From G020350405 sp964513655 (GTDB taxonomy: Bacteria > Planctomycetota > Phycisphaerae > Sedimentisphaerales > Anaerobacaceae), in NCBI GenBank assembly GCA_964513655.1, contig CAZENQ010000111.1, positions 1-10,290 of the forward strand: a stretch of DNA of 10,290 nt, written 5' to 3'. Positions within the stretch are counted from its first letter, which is position 1; each line of letters starts with the position of its first letter. Position numbers and translations under genes: made by a program. The notes below the pieces were generated by a model, which searched no databases, was not told where the DNA came from, and was given only the letters and a program-made list of their open reading frames with translations. This document shows, in pieces, positions 1-7,042 of the stretch.

Positions 1-1082
1 CGGAAAGGCCGGTGCTTTATGTCGGCGGCGGTGTCATTAGCGCAAATGCGACTGAACAGTTAAGGGCGTTGGCCGAGAAAGCGCATCTCGCGGTAACGAC
101 AACGCTTTTGGGATTAGGAAGTTACGACCAGAGTAAGCCTGAATCGCTGGATATGCTGGGAATGCACGGCTCGGCCTATGCCAATTACGCCGTGCAGGAG
201 TGCGATTTATTAATTGCTGTAGGTGCCCGTTTTGATGACCGGGTTACAGGCAGGCTCAAGGGTTTCGCTCCGCTCGCAAAGATTTTACACATTGACATTG
301 ACCCGGCCAGCATATCGAAGAACGTTAAAGTGGATATTCCTGTTGTTGGTGATGCGAAGCATATATTGGCTGAGCTGGTTAAGGAAGTCCGGTACTGCGA
401 GCGAAAGGCGTGGTTTAAGAAGATTGCCGAGTGGAAGAAGAAGTTCCCGTTCAGTTATGACAAGAATTCATCAAGTGTTAAGCCTCAACATATTATTGCG
501 GAGCTTTGCCGTCAGACCGACGGTAAAGCCATTATAACAACGGGCGTTGGGCAAAATCAGATGTGGGCCGCCCAGTTTTATAAATTCAGCAGGCCCAGAC
601 AGCTGATTAGCTCCGGCGGGCTCGGCACAATGGGCTATGGTTTGCCGGCGGCAATAGGCGCTCAGGTGGCCAAGCCGGGAGAGACCGTTGTAGATATTGA
701 CGGAGACCACAGCTTTAATATGACGATGACGGAGCTTGCCACGGCGGTTGAGAACAAATTGCCGATAAAGGTTTGTATCTTGAACAACGGCTATATGGGA
801 ATGGTTCGGCAGTGGCAGGAGCTTTTCTACGGCAAACGTTATTCGAAGACTTATTTGGCGAATCCCGATTATGCGGCTGTGGCTGAGGCACTTGGCGCGG
901 TTGGCATTACTGTCGATAAAAAAGCCGACGTTCCCAAGGCCATCAAGGCGATGTTAGCCGAGAAGAGGCCGTGTGTGGTTGACTTTAGGATTGAACGTGA
1001 AGAAAATGTCTGGCCGATGGTTGCGACCGGTAAAAGTCTGAATGAAATGGACGGCCTTGATATACTGGAGAGTATGGCATAG
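1..1082 (+). CDS. ilvB: Acetolactate synthase large subunit, C-terminal part (5' end outside window)
   Basis: This is the catalytic, ThDP-dependent subunit of acetohydroxyacid synthase, which condenses pyruvate with pyruvate or 2-oxobutyrate in the first common step of valine, leucine and isoleucine synthesis. The frame is open from the window edge (first full codon at 3, reading ERPVLYVGGGV) to TAG at 1080-1082, so about 359 residues are visible. The family is usually about 560-600 residues, so the N-terminal PYR domain is missing upstream. The visible part holds the central domain, including the GARFDDRVTG stretch, and the C-terminal ThDP-binding domain. There the metal/ThDP motif reads DGDHSFNM (699 onward) and is followed by the NN pair at 783-788 and GMVRQWQ. 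Histidine stands where the third residue of the classical GDG motif would be; this position is variable in the family (often Ala). The small subunit follows 35 bases downstream, which supports ilvB rather than another ThDP enzyme. Confidence 0.95.
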   Translation, partial: ERPVLYVGGGVISANATEQLRALAEKAHLAVTTTLLGLGSYDQSKPESLDMLGMHGSAYANYAVQECDLLIAVGARFDDRVTGRLKGFAPLAKILHIDIDPASISKNVKVDIPVVGDAKHILAELVKEVRYCERKAWFKKIAEWKKKFPFSYDKNSSSVKPQHIIAELCRQTDGKAIITTGVGQNQMWAAQFYKFSRPRQLISSGGLGTMGYGLPAAIGAQVAKPGETVVDIDGDHSFNMTMTELATAVENKLPIKVCILNNGYMGMVRQWQELFYGKRYSKTYLANPDYAAVAEALGAVGITVDKKADVPKAIKAMLAEKRPCVVDFRIEREENVWPMVATGKSLNEMDGLDILESMA

Positions 1083-1117
1083 CATAACAGAAGGTCAAAA
1101 ATAAAAAGGCAAGGGCA

Positions 1118-1606
1118 ATGAAGCATATAATAAGTGCATTGGTTGAGAACAAGCCGGGCGTTCTGGCCCATGTGGCGGGAATGTTTGCTGCCCGGGCGTT
1201 TAACATTGATTCGCTCGTGGTTGGCCGGACGGAGGACCCGGACTTGAGCCGGATGACGATAGTTGTTATCGGCGACGACAGGGTTGTTGAGCAAGTTCGC
1301 AAACAGTTAGCGAAGATTGTTCCCGTCGTCAAGGTTCAGGATTTTGTGGGTAAGCCGATAGTAGCGCGGGATTTGATGCTTGTAACTATTTCGGCCCCGC
1401 CTGAAAAACGACCGGAACTGTTGCCGTTGATAGAAACGTTCAAAGGCAAGGTCGTGGACATAGGCCCGAAGCTGCTTATGGTTGAGATATGCGGACCGGA
1501 ATCCAAGATTGAGGCCTTCATCAACGTGTGCAAACCTTACGGTATCAAGAGCGTGGCTCGGACCGGGACGATCGCTATGCCGAGACAGGCTAAGACCGAG
1601 CAGTAA
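1118..1606 (+). CDS. ilvN: Acetolactate synthase small (regulatory) subunit
   Basis: This 162-residue protein is the regulatory partner of IlvB. It stimulates the large subunit and usually mediates feedback inhibition by valine. Residues 2-75 form an ACT domain (ENKPGVLAHVAGMFAARAFN, then LSRMTIVV). Residues about 83-160 match the usual C-terminal small-subunit domain. Length is normal for bacterial IlvN/IlvH (about 160-175). Asn11, Gly14 and Asn29 align without gaps with the E. coli IlvH residues known to matter for valine binding, so feedback control is probably retained; this is inference from the family. The ATG at 1118 has a purine-rich AAGG/AAGGG stretch just upstream. The short gap to ilvB indicates one operon. 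The gene could be called ilvN or ilvH; the product name is secure. Confidence 0.95.
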   Translation: MKHIISALVENKPGVLAHVAGMFAARAFNIDSLVVGRTEDPDLSRMTIVVIGDDRVVEQVRKQLAKIVPVVKVQDFVGKPIVARDLMLVTISAPPEKRPELLPLIETFKGKVVDIGPKLLMVEICGPESKIEAFINVCKPYGIKSVARTGTIAMPRQAKTEQ

Positions 1607-1629
1607 GAAAGGTGCTCGGATTTCTTCCC

Positions 1630-1663
1630 CCTGCCTGAGCGGGCGGGCTGATTTCTTGTTTTT
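1630..1663 (+). terminator. Possible intrinsic terminator after ilvN
   Basis: A 6-bp stem (CCTGCC at 1630-1635 with GGCGGG at 1642-1647, one G-T wobble) encloses a 6-base loop. An imperfect T-rich run, ATTTCTTGTTTTT, follows at 1651-1663. It lies 24 bases after the ilvN stop and before the GH3 gene, as expected for the end of the ilvBN transcript. The stem is short and the T run is interrupted and starts three bases after the stem, so this is tentative. Confidence 0.4.
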
Positions 1664-1737
1664 AAAAGCCGGTTCAGATCCATTGTGCCTAGATTCTGTG
1701 ACCGTTATGTAGTTTCAAATCATGGAAAGGAAGAAGT

Positions 1738-3993
1738 ATGAAGCTTCTCACTAAAGTTTTGATTTTGGTCATGCTCAGTTTCTGCTCTGTGTTGCGGGCA
1801 GGTCACGGGCAGTCAGACGGCAGCATCGAGCAGAAAGTGGAGTCGCTGCTTAAGAAGATGACACTTCAAGAAAAGCTCGGCCAGATGAACCAGGTTAATT
1901 GGCCTTGGGAACGCTCCAAGGCCAGGGTGGAATTATTTGCTGAGCGGGTCGAAAATGGCGAGATCGGCTCTTTTCTTAGTCTGTCTGTTCTGCCGATGTC
2001 CGTAGGGGAGCGCAACGAACTGCAGAAAATTGCGGTAGAGAAATCACGGGTCGCTGTTCCTTTGATATTCGGGTTTGATGTTATACACGGTTACCGAACG
2101 ATTTTTCCCATACCCCTTGCACAGTCGTGTACGTGGGACCCGGCGTTGGTTGAGAAGGCGGCGTCGATTTCAGCTAAGGAAGCCACAAGCGTGGGCGTCG
2201 ACTGGACTTTCGCTCCGATGGTCGACATTGCTCGTGACCCGCGTTGGGGAAGGATCGCCGAGGGATTCGGAGAGGACCCGTATTTGGCTTCAATATTTGC
2301 TGTGGCCTGCGTTAGAGGTTTTCAAGGCAGGGACCTTTCCAGCGTGCGTACTTTGGTGGCGTGCCTTAAGCACTACGTTGGCTATGGTGCTGCTGAAGGT
2401 GGGAGGGACTATAATACCTGTGAAGTTTCCGAGCGAACACTGAGAGAAGTCTACCTGCCTCCTTTCAAGGCCGGTGTAGAAGCCGGGGCCGGAACCGTCA
2501 TGAGTGCCTTTAATGAAATAAGCGGGATACCCGCCTCGGCTAACCGCCATACGCTCACCGAAATTTTAAAAGACGAGTGGAGATTTGGCGGTTTTGTTGT
2601 CAGCGACTGGGATGCTGTCAATGAGCTTATCAAGCACGGCTTTGCCGGGGACCAGGCCCGGGCGGCTCGTAAGGCGCTGATAGCCGGGGTCGATATGGAT
2701 ATGGTCAGTCAGGCGTATTTGAAGCAGCTACCCCGGCTCGTTAGTGAAGGCAGAGTGTCGGAGTCGGTCGTAGATGAAGCGGTGCGGCGGATTCTGAGAA
2801 TAAAGCTTCAGACAGGTTTGTTTGACCGGCCTTACGTTGACCCCAACCTCGCCAAGTCGACGTTGCTCACCAAGGAAAATCTCCAGGTAGCACGGGAAGC
2901 GGCCAGAAAGTCCATAGTGTTACTCAAAAACGAAAAATCCCTTCTTCCGCTTAAAGAAGATGTAAAGTCATTTGCAGTGATTGGTCCTTTAGCTGACAAT
3001 CAAGGTGATTTGCTCGGCTGCTGGTACGCTGCGGGCCGTGCCGATGATGCAGTGTCGGTCCTTCAAGGGATTCGGAGCAAGGTTTCCTCGGATTGTGAGT
3101 TGATGTACGCGAAGGGTTGTGATATTGCTGGTTCTTCGGTGGATGGCTTTGGTGAGGCAGTTAGGGTGGCTCAAAAGGCGGACGCCGTAATACTGGTTGT
3201 TGGTGAATCGAAGGACATGAGTGGAGAAGCGCACAGTCGGGCCAGTCTTGAACTGCCGGGAGTTCAGCAGCAGCTCGTCAAGGCCGTACATGCTGTCGGC
3301 AAACCGGTAGTTGCAGTGTTACTCTCCGGCAGGCCCATGTCGGTTAGCTGGATTAAGGAAAATATACCTGCAATTATGCTCGCTTGGCATCCGGGTGTCC
3401 AGGGAGGCAATGCTGTTGCTGATTGTCTTTTTGGTGACTACAACCCGTCCGGCAAGCTCACGACCAATTTTCCCCGCACAGTTGGCCAGGTTCCGATTTA
3501 CTACAACCACAAGAATACGGGCAGGCCGGCGAGTAGTTCCGCTTACACCTCGAAGTATATTGATGTTCCCCATATGCCCTTATTTGCTTTTGGCTACGGC
3601 CTAAGTTACACAACCTTCGAGTACAGCAATTTGACAGTGAGCCCTTCCAAAATTTCCATTAGTCAGTCGATTACAGTAACCGCCGATATCAAGAACACCG
3701 GTAATCGTGCGGGAAAGGAGGTTGCTCAGCTTTACATTCGCGATTTGGTTGCGTCCGCGACCAGACCGGTACGAGAGCTGAAAGGCTTTCAGAAGGTTCA
3801 TCTCGACCCGAGCCAGACCAAAACGGTTTCATTTACCCTTATGCCGGAGCATTTAGCGTTTTATGACGTTAATATGAATTGGGTAGTTGAGGCGGGACGA
3901 TTCAAGGTCTGGGTCGGCCCCAACTGTGTGGAAGGACTGGAAGGCAGTTTCGAGGTTGCTTCTGGTGCTAGCAGGCCTGCGGGGCGTGACTAA
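1738..3993 (+). CDS. Secreted GH3 beta-glucosidase-type glycoside hydrolase (BglX-like)
   Basis: This 751-residue exo-acting, retaining glycosidase of family GH3 removes beta-linked sugars (glucose most likely, xylose possible) from the non-reducing ends of oligosaccharides. Residues 1 to about 21-24 are a signal peptide (KLLTK, a hydrophobic core, then LRAGHG), so it acts outside the cytoplasm. The (beta/alpha)8 domain covers about 30-360, with DPRWGR (167-172), KHYVGYG (211-217) and the nucleophile Asp290 in VVSDWDAV. The alpha/beta sandwich covers about 390-620 and contains SGEAHSR (495-501), where Glu497 is the likely acid/base. A fibronectin-III-like domain lies at about 665-740. Domain order and length match BglX-type enzymes. 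The ATG at 1738 follows AAAGGAAG with good spacing. It is flanked by candidate terminators, so it is probably monocistronic. The exact substrate cannot be read from sequence; the symbol bglX would be by similarity only. Confidence 0.93.
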   Translation: MKLLTKVLILVMLSFCSVLRAGHGQSDGSIEQKVESLLKKMTLQEKLGQMNQVNWPWERSKARVELFAERVENGEIGSFLSLSVLPMSVGERNELQKIAVEKSRVAVPLIFGFDVIHGYRTIFPIPLAQSCTWDPALVEKAASISAKEATSVGVDWTFAPMVDIARDPRWGRIAEGFGEDPYLASIFAVACVRGFQGRDLSSVRTLVACLKHYVGYGAAEGGRDYNTCEVSERTLREVYLPPFKAGVEAGAGTVMSAFNEISGIPASANRHTLTEILKDEWRFGGFVVSDWDAVNELIKHGFAGDQARAARKALIAGVDMDMVSQAYLKQLPRLVSEGRVSESVVDEAVRRILRIKLQTGLFDRPYVDPNLAKSTLLTKENLQVAREAARKSIVLLKNEKSLLPLKEDVKSFAVIGPLADNQGDLLGCWYAAGRADDAVSVLQGIRSKVSSDCELMYAKGCDIAGSSVDGFGEAVRVAQKADAVILVVGESKDMSGEAHSRASLELPGVQQQLVKAVHAVGKPVVAVLLSGRPMSVSWIKENIPAIMLAWHPGVQGGNAVADCLFGDYNPSGKLTTNFPRTVGQVPIYYNHKNTGRPASSSAYTSKYIDVPHMPLFAFGYGLSYTTFEYSNLTVSPSKISISQSITVTADIKNTGNRAGKEVAQLYIRDLVASATRPVRELKGFQKVHLDPSQTKTVSFTLMPEHLAFYDVNMNWVVEAGRFKVWVGPNCVEGLEGSFEVASGASRPAGRD

Positions 3994-4099
3994 TCTAATG
4001 CGTGCTTCGTAAGGGGCAGATTGTTTTTGCTATGCCTTGTTTTTCGAAGCGTACTTGGGGGTTGTTATATGATTTCATTTCTTCGAAGGAGAGATTTTG

Positions 4100-4204
4100 T
4101 TGTCGCATTTTCCTCCGCAAGAGCAAGAAACCGACGGATTGAGTCGGTCTTTTTGGTTGATTGTTGGTTTGGTAACAGCTACCATATTTGTTTATGAGAT
4201 TTAA
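4100..4204 (+). CDS. Possible 34-residue single-span membrane peptide upstream of psd
   Basis: A TTG-initiated frame follows a good Shine-Dalgarno (AAGGAG at 4086-4091, eight bases before the start). It runs 34 codons to TAA at 4202-4204. The product would have a polar N-terminus (SHFPPQEQETDG) and one hydrophobic span at residues about 18-32 (FWLIVGLVTATIFVY). It overlaps the psd ATG by 11 bases, which would suit translational coupling because psd has no clear ribosome site of its own. Three points weigh against it: the start is not ATG, an intrinsic terminator (4130-4154) lies inside it, and two other short frames (from ATG 4032 and ATG 4069) are also open here. A second in-frame TTG sits at 4097. 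I do not recognise the peptide. Confidence 0.35.
   Translation: MSHFPPQEQETDGLSRSFWLIVGLVTATIFVYEI
4130..4154 (+). terminator. Intrinsic terminator downstream of the GH3 gene
   Basis: A perfect 6-bp stem (ACCGAC at 4130-4135, GTCGGT at 4143-4148) with a 7-base loop is followed directly by CTTTTT. It lies 136 bases after the GH3 stop and 39 bases before the psd start. The simple reading is the end of the GH3 transcript. Because it also lies inside a possible small translated frame, it could act as a leader attenuator for psd-pssA. Confidence 0.65.
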
Positions 4205-4886
4205 GCTGACTAAATATGGTTGGCCGCAGGCGGTTGTCTTTCCGGTGATAGTGATTGGGGCGATGATTATTTGTCCGATGTTGCTTCTTGAGTCGGTACC
4301 GTTTTGGGCAGTTGTTTCAATACAAGCTGTTTTGGCGGTTGTTTTAGTGTGGGTCTTGGCGTTTTTTCGTGACCCTTACAGGGCCGTTCCGCTGGATAAA
4401 AATATTCTGTTGGCTCCGGCCGATGGTAAAATAACTGATATAGAGGTTGCTGACGAAGACGGCTTCATCTGTGGGCCCGCGCTTCGGATTGGAATATTTT
4501 TGAGTATTTTTGACGTACACATTAACCGCGCCCCATGTAACGCAAAGGTTGAGAAAATAACGTATAGAGAAGGCCAGTGCAAAAACGCGATGTCTCCGCA
4601 GTCGGGCCGGGTCAATGAGTCCAATGATTTATGGCTAATCAGGACGGACAGTCCGGAAGACAAGCTCATTGTCAGGCAGATAAGCGGAGCGATTGCAAGG
4701 CGAATCGTTTGTAAGACGAGCGAAGGACAAAGCTTGACTGGCGGTGAAAAATTTGGGATGATAAAATTCGGCTCCAGAACTGAATTGTATGTGCCCGCTC
4801 GCGAGTACACAGAGTGTCTGGTCAAAGTAGGCGATAAGGTCAAGGCCGGCCTGTCGGCTCTTGTCAGGTACGAAAAAATAAGATAA
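4194..4886 (+). CDS. psd: Phosphatidylserine decarboxylase, short (PSD-A) type
   Basis: This enzyme decarboxylates phosphatidylserine to phosphatidylethanolamine at the cytoplasmic membrane, using a pyruvoyl group made by self-cleavage of the proenzyme. From the ATG at 4194 it is 230 residues. Two hydrophobic segments (about 13-32 and 36-57) anchor the N-terminus. Then come APADGKI (74-80), the conserved DVHINRAP (107-114) and the cleavage motif KFGSR, where Gly193-Ser194 is the self-processing site. FGSR in place of LGST is typical of the short class. No clear Shine-Dalgarno precedes this ATG. An in-frame TTG at 4188 would add two residues and looks less likely. It lies 51 bases before pssA with no terminator between, so the two genes of the pathway probably form an operon. 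Short archaeal-type relatives act on archaetidylserine, but the partner here favours phosphatidylserine. Confidence 0.93.
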   Translation: MRFKLTKYGWPQAVVFPVIVIGAMIICPMLLLESVPFWAVVSIQAVLAVVLVWVLAFFRDPYRAVPLDKNILLAPADGKITDIEVADEDGFICGPALRIGIFLSIFDVHINRAPCNAKVEKITYREGQCKNAMSPQSGRVNESNDLWLIRTDSPEDKLIVRQISGAIARRIVCKTSEGQSLTGGEKFGMIKFGSRTELYVPAREYTECLVKVGDKVKAGLSALVRYEKIR

Positions 4887-4937
4887 AAGCCCTTAAATCT
4901 GAAGACCCGGAATTTCTTCTCTTCTTGGTGATAAAAG

Positions 4938-5891
4938 ATGACAAGATTAAAGACCCAGGCTGCCAAGGAAAGCCTGCTGCGGCGGGTACGAAAGCAGAGG
5001 CTAAAGTCCATCACGGTTCTGCCCTCGCTGGTAACGATTCTCAACGGTGTCTGTGGCTTTGCTGCTATTGTCTTTGCCAGCAAAGGAGTGGCAGCCGGCG
5101 TCAACCATTTTTCCTATCATAGGCTTACGCTGCCGTATTTTGCGATGGCCGGTTATATGGTTCTGTTGGCAATGATTGCTGATATGCTCGATGGCCGGCT
5201 CGCAAGGATGAGCCAGAGCACTTCCAGCTTCGGCGGTCAGCTCGACAGCCTGTGCGATATAGTCAGTTTTGGTGTTGCACCGGCATTTCTGATGCTCAAA
5301 GTCCTCGAATACAAATTGGCCGGTCTTGTCGAAACGAATCCAGCTTTTGTAAGTTTCCTCCACCGTTTTATTTGGCTGGCGGCGGCGGCATATATAAGCT
5401 GTGCTGCCATTCGGTTGGCCAGGTTCAACGTGGAAAACGAGGAGGACGAGTCCGCCCATATGAGTTTTGTGGGCCTGCCGAGTCCTGCTGCTGCAGGTGT
5501 GATAGTGAGCCTGGTGATATTCCATCAGGAAACTTTGCCGGAGCTTTCGGCCAGAAGCACACAGGCCTACACTATCTGTGAAAATGCTGTTATTTACGCC
5601 CTGCCGTTCTTACTGCTCGGCGTCTCGGTTTTAATGGTTAGCAGAATTCGATACCCGCATATCCTGAATCAGTATTTAAAAGGCAAGAAACCGTTCGCAC
5701 ATCTTATCAGAGCGCTGGTGTTTCTCGGGCTGATTATCTGGAGCAGACAGGCGGCGTTGGTGTTGATTTTCTGCGGCTTTGCGGCGAGCGGCTTGGTTAA
5801 ATGGCTCTATTATAGGGTACCAATCTTGCGGCGTACTCCAAAATGGGTTCTACAGAATAATCATAAAGGGCCATCTTACCCCATGGACTGA
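4938..5891 (+). CDS. pssA: CDP-diacylglycerol--serine O-phosphatidyltransferase
   Basis: This integral membrane enzyme of the CDP-alcohol phosphatidyltransferase superfamily joins CDP-diacylglycerol and L-serine to give phosphatidylserine, the substrate of the adjacent Psd. At 317 residues it is within the range of the multi-span (type II) synthases. The full catalytic signature is present: Asp82, Asp85-Gly86, Ala89-Arg90, Gly99, Asp103 and Asp107, with the canonical spacing DxxDGxxAR(x8)GxxxDxxxD. NGVCGFAAI precedes it in the first membrane segment. Further hydrophobic segments lie at about 66-82, 145-160, 178-192, 218-233 and 250-290. The N-terminal 25 residues are strongly basic. The ATG at 4938 is the first in the frame, but its ribosome site is weak. 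Serine is inferred as the acceptor because psd is next door; phosphatidylglycerophosphate synthase is the main alternative and is much less likely. Confidence 0.93.
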   Translation: MTRLKTQAAKESLLRRVRKQRLKSITVLPSLVTILNGVCGFAAIVFASKGVAAGVNHFSYHRLTLPYFAMAGYMVLLAMIADMLDGRLARMSQSTSSFGGQLDSLCDIVSFGVAPAFLMLKVLEYKLAGLVETNPAFVSFLHRFIWLAAAAYISCAAIRLARFNVENEEDESAHMSFVGLPSPAAAGVIVSLVIFHQETLPELSARSTQAYTICENAVIYALPFLLLGVSVLMVSRIRYPHILNQYLKGKKPFAHLIRALVFLGLIIWSRQAALVLIFCGFAASGLVKWLYYRVPILRRTPKWVLQNNHKGPSYPMD

Positions 5892-5894
5892 AGG

Positions 5895-5912
5895 AGCACA
5901 CCTTTGTGTGCT
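5895..5912. terminator. Hairpin between convergent pssA and PilZ genes
   Basis: A perfect 7-bp stem (AGCACAC at 5895-5901, GTGTGCT at 5906-5912) with a CTTT loop lies three bases after the pssA stop and 30 bases from the end of the minus-strand PilZ gene. No T run follows on either strand, so it is not a canonical intrinsic terminator. Its placement suggests a 3'-end-stabilising or bidirectional termination hairpin. Confidence 0.45.
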
Positions 5913-5941
5913 GCTGATGAAATCAAGATGGCTACGGTTGA

Positions 5942-6784
5942 TTAAAAAGCGGTATTTGTATGCGGGCTTGTTGTCTGAAAGTCCCGTTCTTTGGCGCTGG
6001 ATTGATTTATGCGGTAATACCGCTCGACTACATTGCACAGCCGTTCCAAGACCTGCCGGCCTTCGGGGCTCGCTTCCAAACCGACAATCTGTATGCCGAG
6101 GCAGATGCCTTTCTTGTCTGCGGTGGCAAGTGTGTTCCTTATCTGAGCATCAAACGTTAGCGGCGCTTCGTAGGGTATGGGTGTAAATTGCAATCCGATA
6201 AACTGACCGGCTTTAAACTCCAGTCCTTGCCCCGTATCAACGACAATCTGTGCCCCACCGGCGGAAATATCGGCGAGCTTTCCCTCCGAGTAGTGTTCCG
6301 GCGGCGTCGGGTGGCTGCCATTTGAGCAACGGTGCCAGAGCATTACATTTACCTTCAGGCTCTTGGGCACGTCAACCCGGAAATAGCTTCTCCTCTGGAC
6401 TATCTCAACTCGGTCCGGAACCGCCAGCTCTATCGTCCCGCCGTCTGTTGTTTGATTGCTGTTTTGGGACTTATGGCAAGACGAAGTCTCCGTGCATAGT
6501 GACGGCTCAAGAGAGGCCACGGTTGTTTCGAAAATAAACTTTCCGTATTCATACTTTGCTGAGATCCCGACCGGCTGATTCAGCTGGATGTTTATCGGAT
6601 GTGGTTTCTTACCCGACAGAAGCCGGGCGGTTAGTTTGTTAGCTCCAAGTTCGGTCAGCAGTACCTTTGCCGCACGCCATTTACCTTTGGACAGGTAGGA
6701 CATAACGGCCGGTACTTCTTTCTCAATTAAAGTTTGTAGAATTTCCCTTGGTTCAGCTCCGCGCAGCATCGCTTCTTGATTCAT
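5942..6784 (-). CDS. YcgR-like PilZ domain protein, predicted c-di-GMP receptor
   Basis: This 280-residue protein starts at the ATG whose first base is 6784, preceded on its strand by GGGGAG four bases away. Residues about 60-130 form a beta-rich domain like the N-terminal domain of YcgR (INIQLNQPVGISAKYEYGKF). A PilZ domain follows at about 130-260. It has both c-di-GMP-binding motifs: RRSYFR (131-136, RxxxR) and DISAGG (172-177, DxSxxG). Residues 98-118 are a low-complexity Ser/Thr/Asn/Gln linker. There is no membrane segment or signal peptide, so it is probably cytoplasmic. Proteins of this build change flagellar motor behaviour or control exopolysaccharide and secretion machinery when c-di-GMP binds; the partner here is unknown. 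The frame stays open 119 codons further upstream, to a GTG at 7141. I prefer 6784 because of the ribosome site and where recognisable homology begins. It is divergent from the gene at 7143 and convergent with pssA. Confidence 0.85.
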   Translation of the reverse strand: MNQEAMLRGAEPREILQTLIEKEVPAVMSYLSKGKWRAAKVLLTELGANKLTARLLSGKKPHPINIQLNQPVGISAKYEYGKFIFETTVASLEPSLCTETSSCHKSQNSNQTTDGGTIELAVPDRVEIVQRRSYFRVDVPKSLKVNVMLWHRCSNGSHPTPPEHYSEGKLADISAGGAQIVVDTGQGLEFKAGQFIGLQFTPIPYEAPLTFDAQIRNTLATADKKGICLGIQIVGLEASPEGRQVLERLCNVVERYYRINQSSAKERDFQTTSPHTNTAF

Positions 6785-6927
6785 ATCGCTCCCCACTTTG
6801 ATACGCTCCGAACTTCCCCCTTTACGTTTGGGTCTCAACTTTGCCAGGGACCACACTTTGCCAAGTATTGCGAGGTTGACACCCGCAAGAAATGGCGAAA
6901 TCGTGCGCCAAATTAGGGTCGTTTTGG

Positions 6928-6940
6928 GGTCCCGGGGACC
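6928..6940. repeat. GC-rich palindrome in the PilZ gene leader
   Basis: GGTCCC and GGGACC are perfect inverted 6-base arms around a single G. The site lies just downstream of the proposed minus-strand promoter, about 17-30 bases into the predicted leader, where a repressor could bind. As RNA it could form only a small hairpin (4 bp, 5-base loop). It could be a chance occurrence. Confidence 0.35.
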
Positions 6941-6963
6941 ATTTGATATCGGCTCCCTCTCAA

Positions 6964-6991
6964 AATATACATATAAATCGGCAATAAGCAA
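6964..6991 (-). promoter_or_regulatory. Putative sigma-70-like promoter for the PilZ gene
   Basis: On the minus strand, TTGCTT (6991-6986) is followed after 16 bases by TATATT (6969-6964). The -10 matches the consensus at five of six positions and the -35 at three of six, in an AT-rich patch. Transcription would start near 6957, giving a leader of about 170 bases before the ATG at 6784. Confidence 0.4.
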
Positions 6992-6997
6992 AACCGG

Positions 6998-7039
6998 TTT
7001 TAGGCTAAATTGGCAACAATTGCTGATTTTTAGGCCAAA
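6998..7039. repeat. 12-base direct repeat with 30-base period upstream of the PilZ promoter
   Basis: TTTTAGGCTAAA (6998-7009) and TTTTAGGCCAAA (7028-7039) agree at 11 of 12 positions. Their starts are exactly 30 bases apart, close to three helical turns, so both copies would face the same side of the DNA. Relative to the proposed start near 6957 they are centred near -47 and -77, where tandem activator sites are commonly found. Function is inferred only from spacing and position. Confidence 0.45.
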
Positions 7040-7042
7040 GAG

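Noticed and set aside
2290..2633. Minus-strand frames inside the GH3 gene
   Set aside because: The plus strand encodes an intact GH3 domain here. The minus frames are short and featureless.
4069..4193. ATG-started short frames at 4069 (42 codons including stop) and 4032 (36 codons plus stop)
   Set aside because: They have poor ribosome sites and basic, unstructured translations. They overlap the better supported TTG frame and the terminator.
4376..5104. 242-codon minus-strand frame opposite psd and the start of pssA
   Set aside because: psd and pssA have full catalytic motifs on the plus strand. The minus translation shows no domain and spans two genes and their spacer.
5001..5525. 174-codon minus-strand frame inside pssA
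   Set aside because: It is antisense to the CDP-alcohol phosphatidyltransferase core, with no motif or ribosome site.
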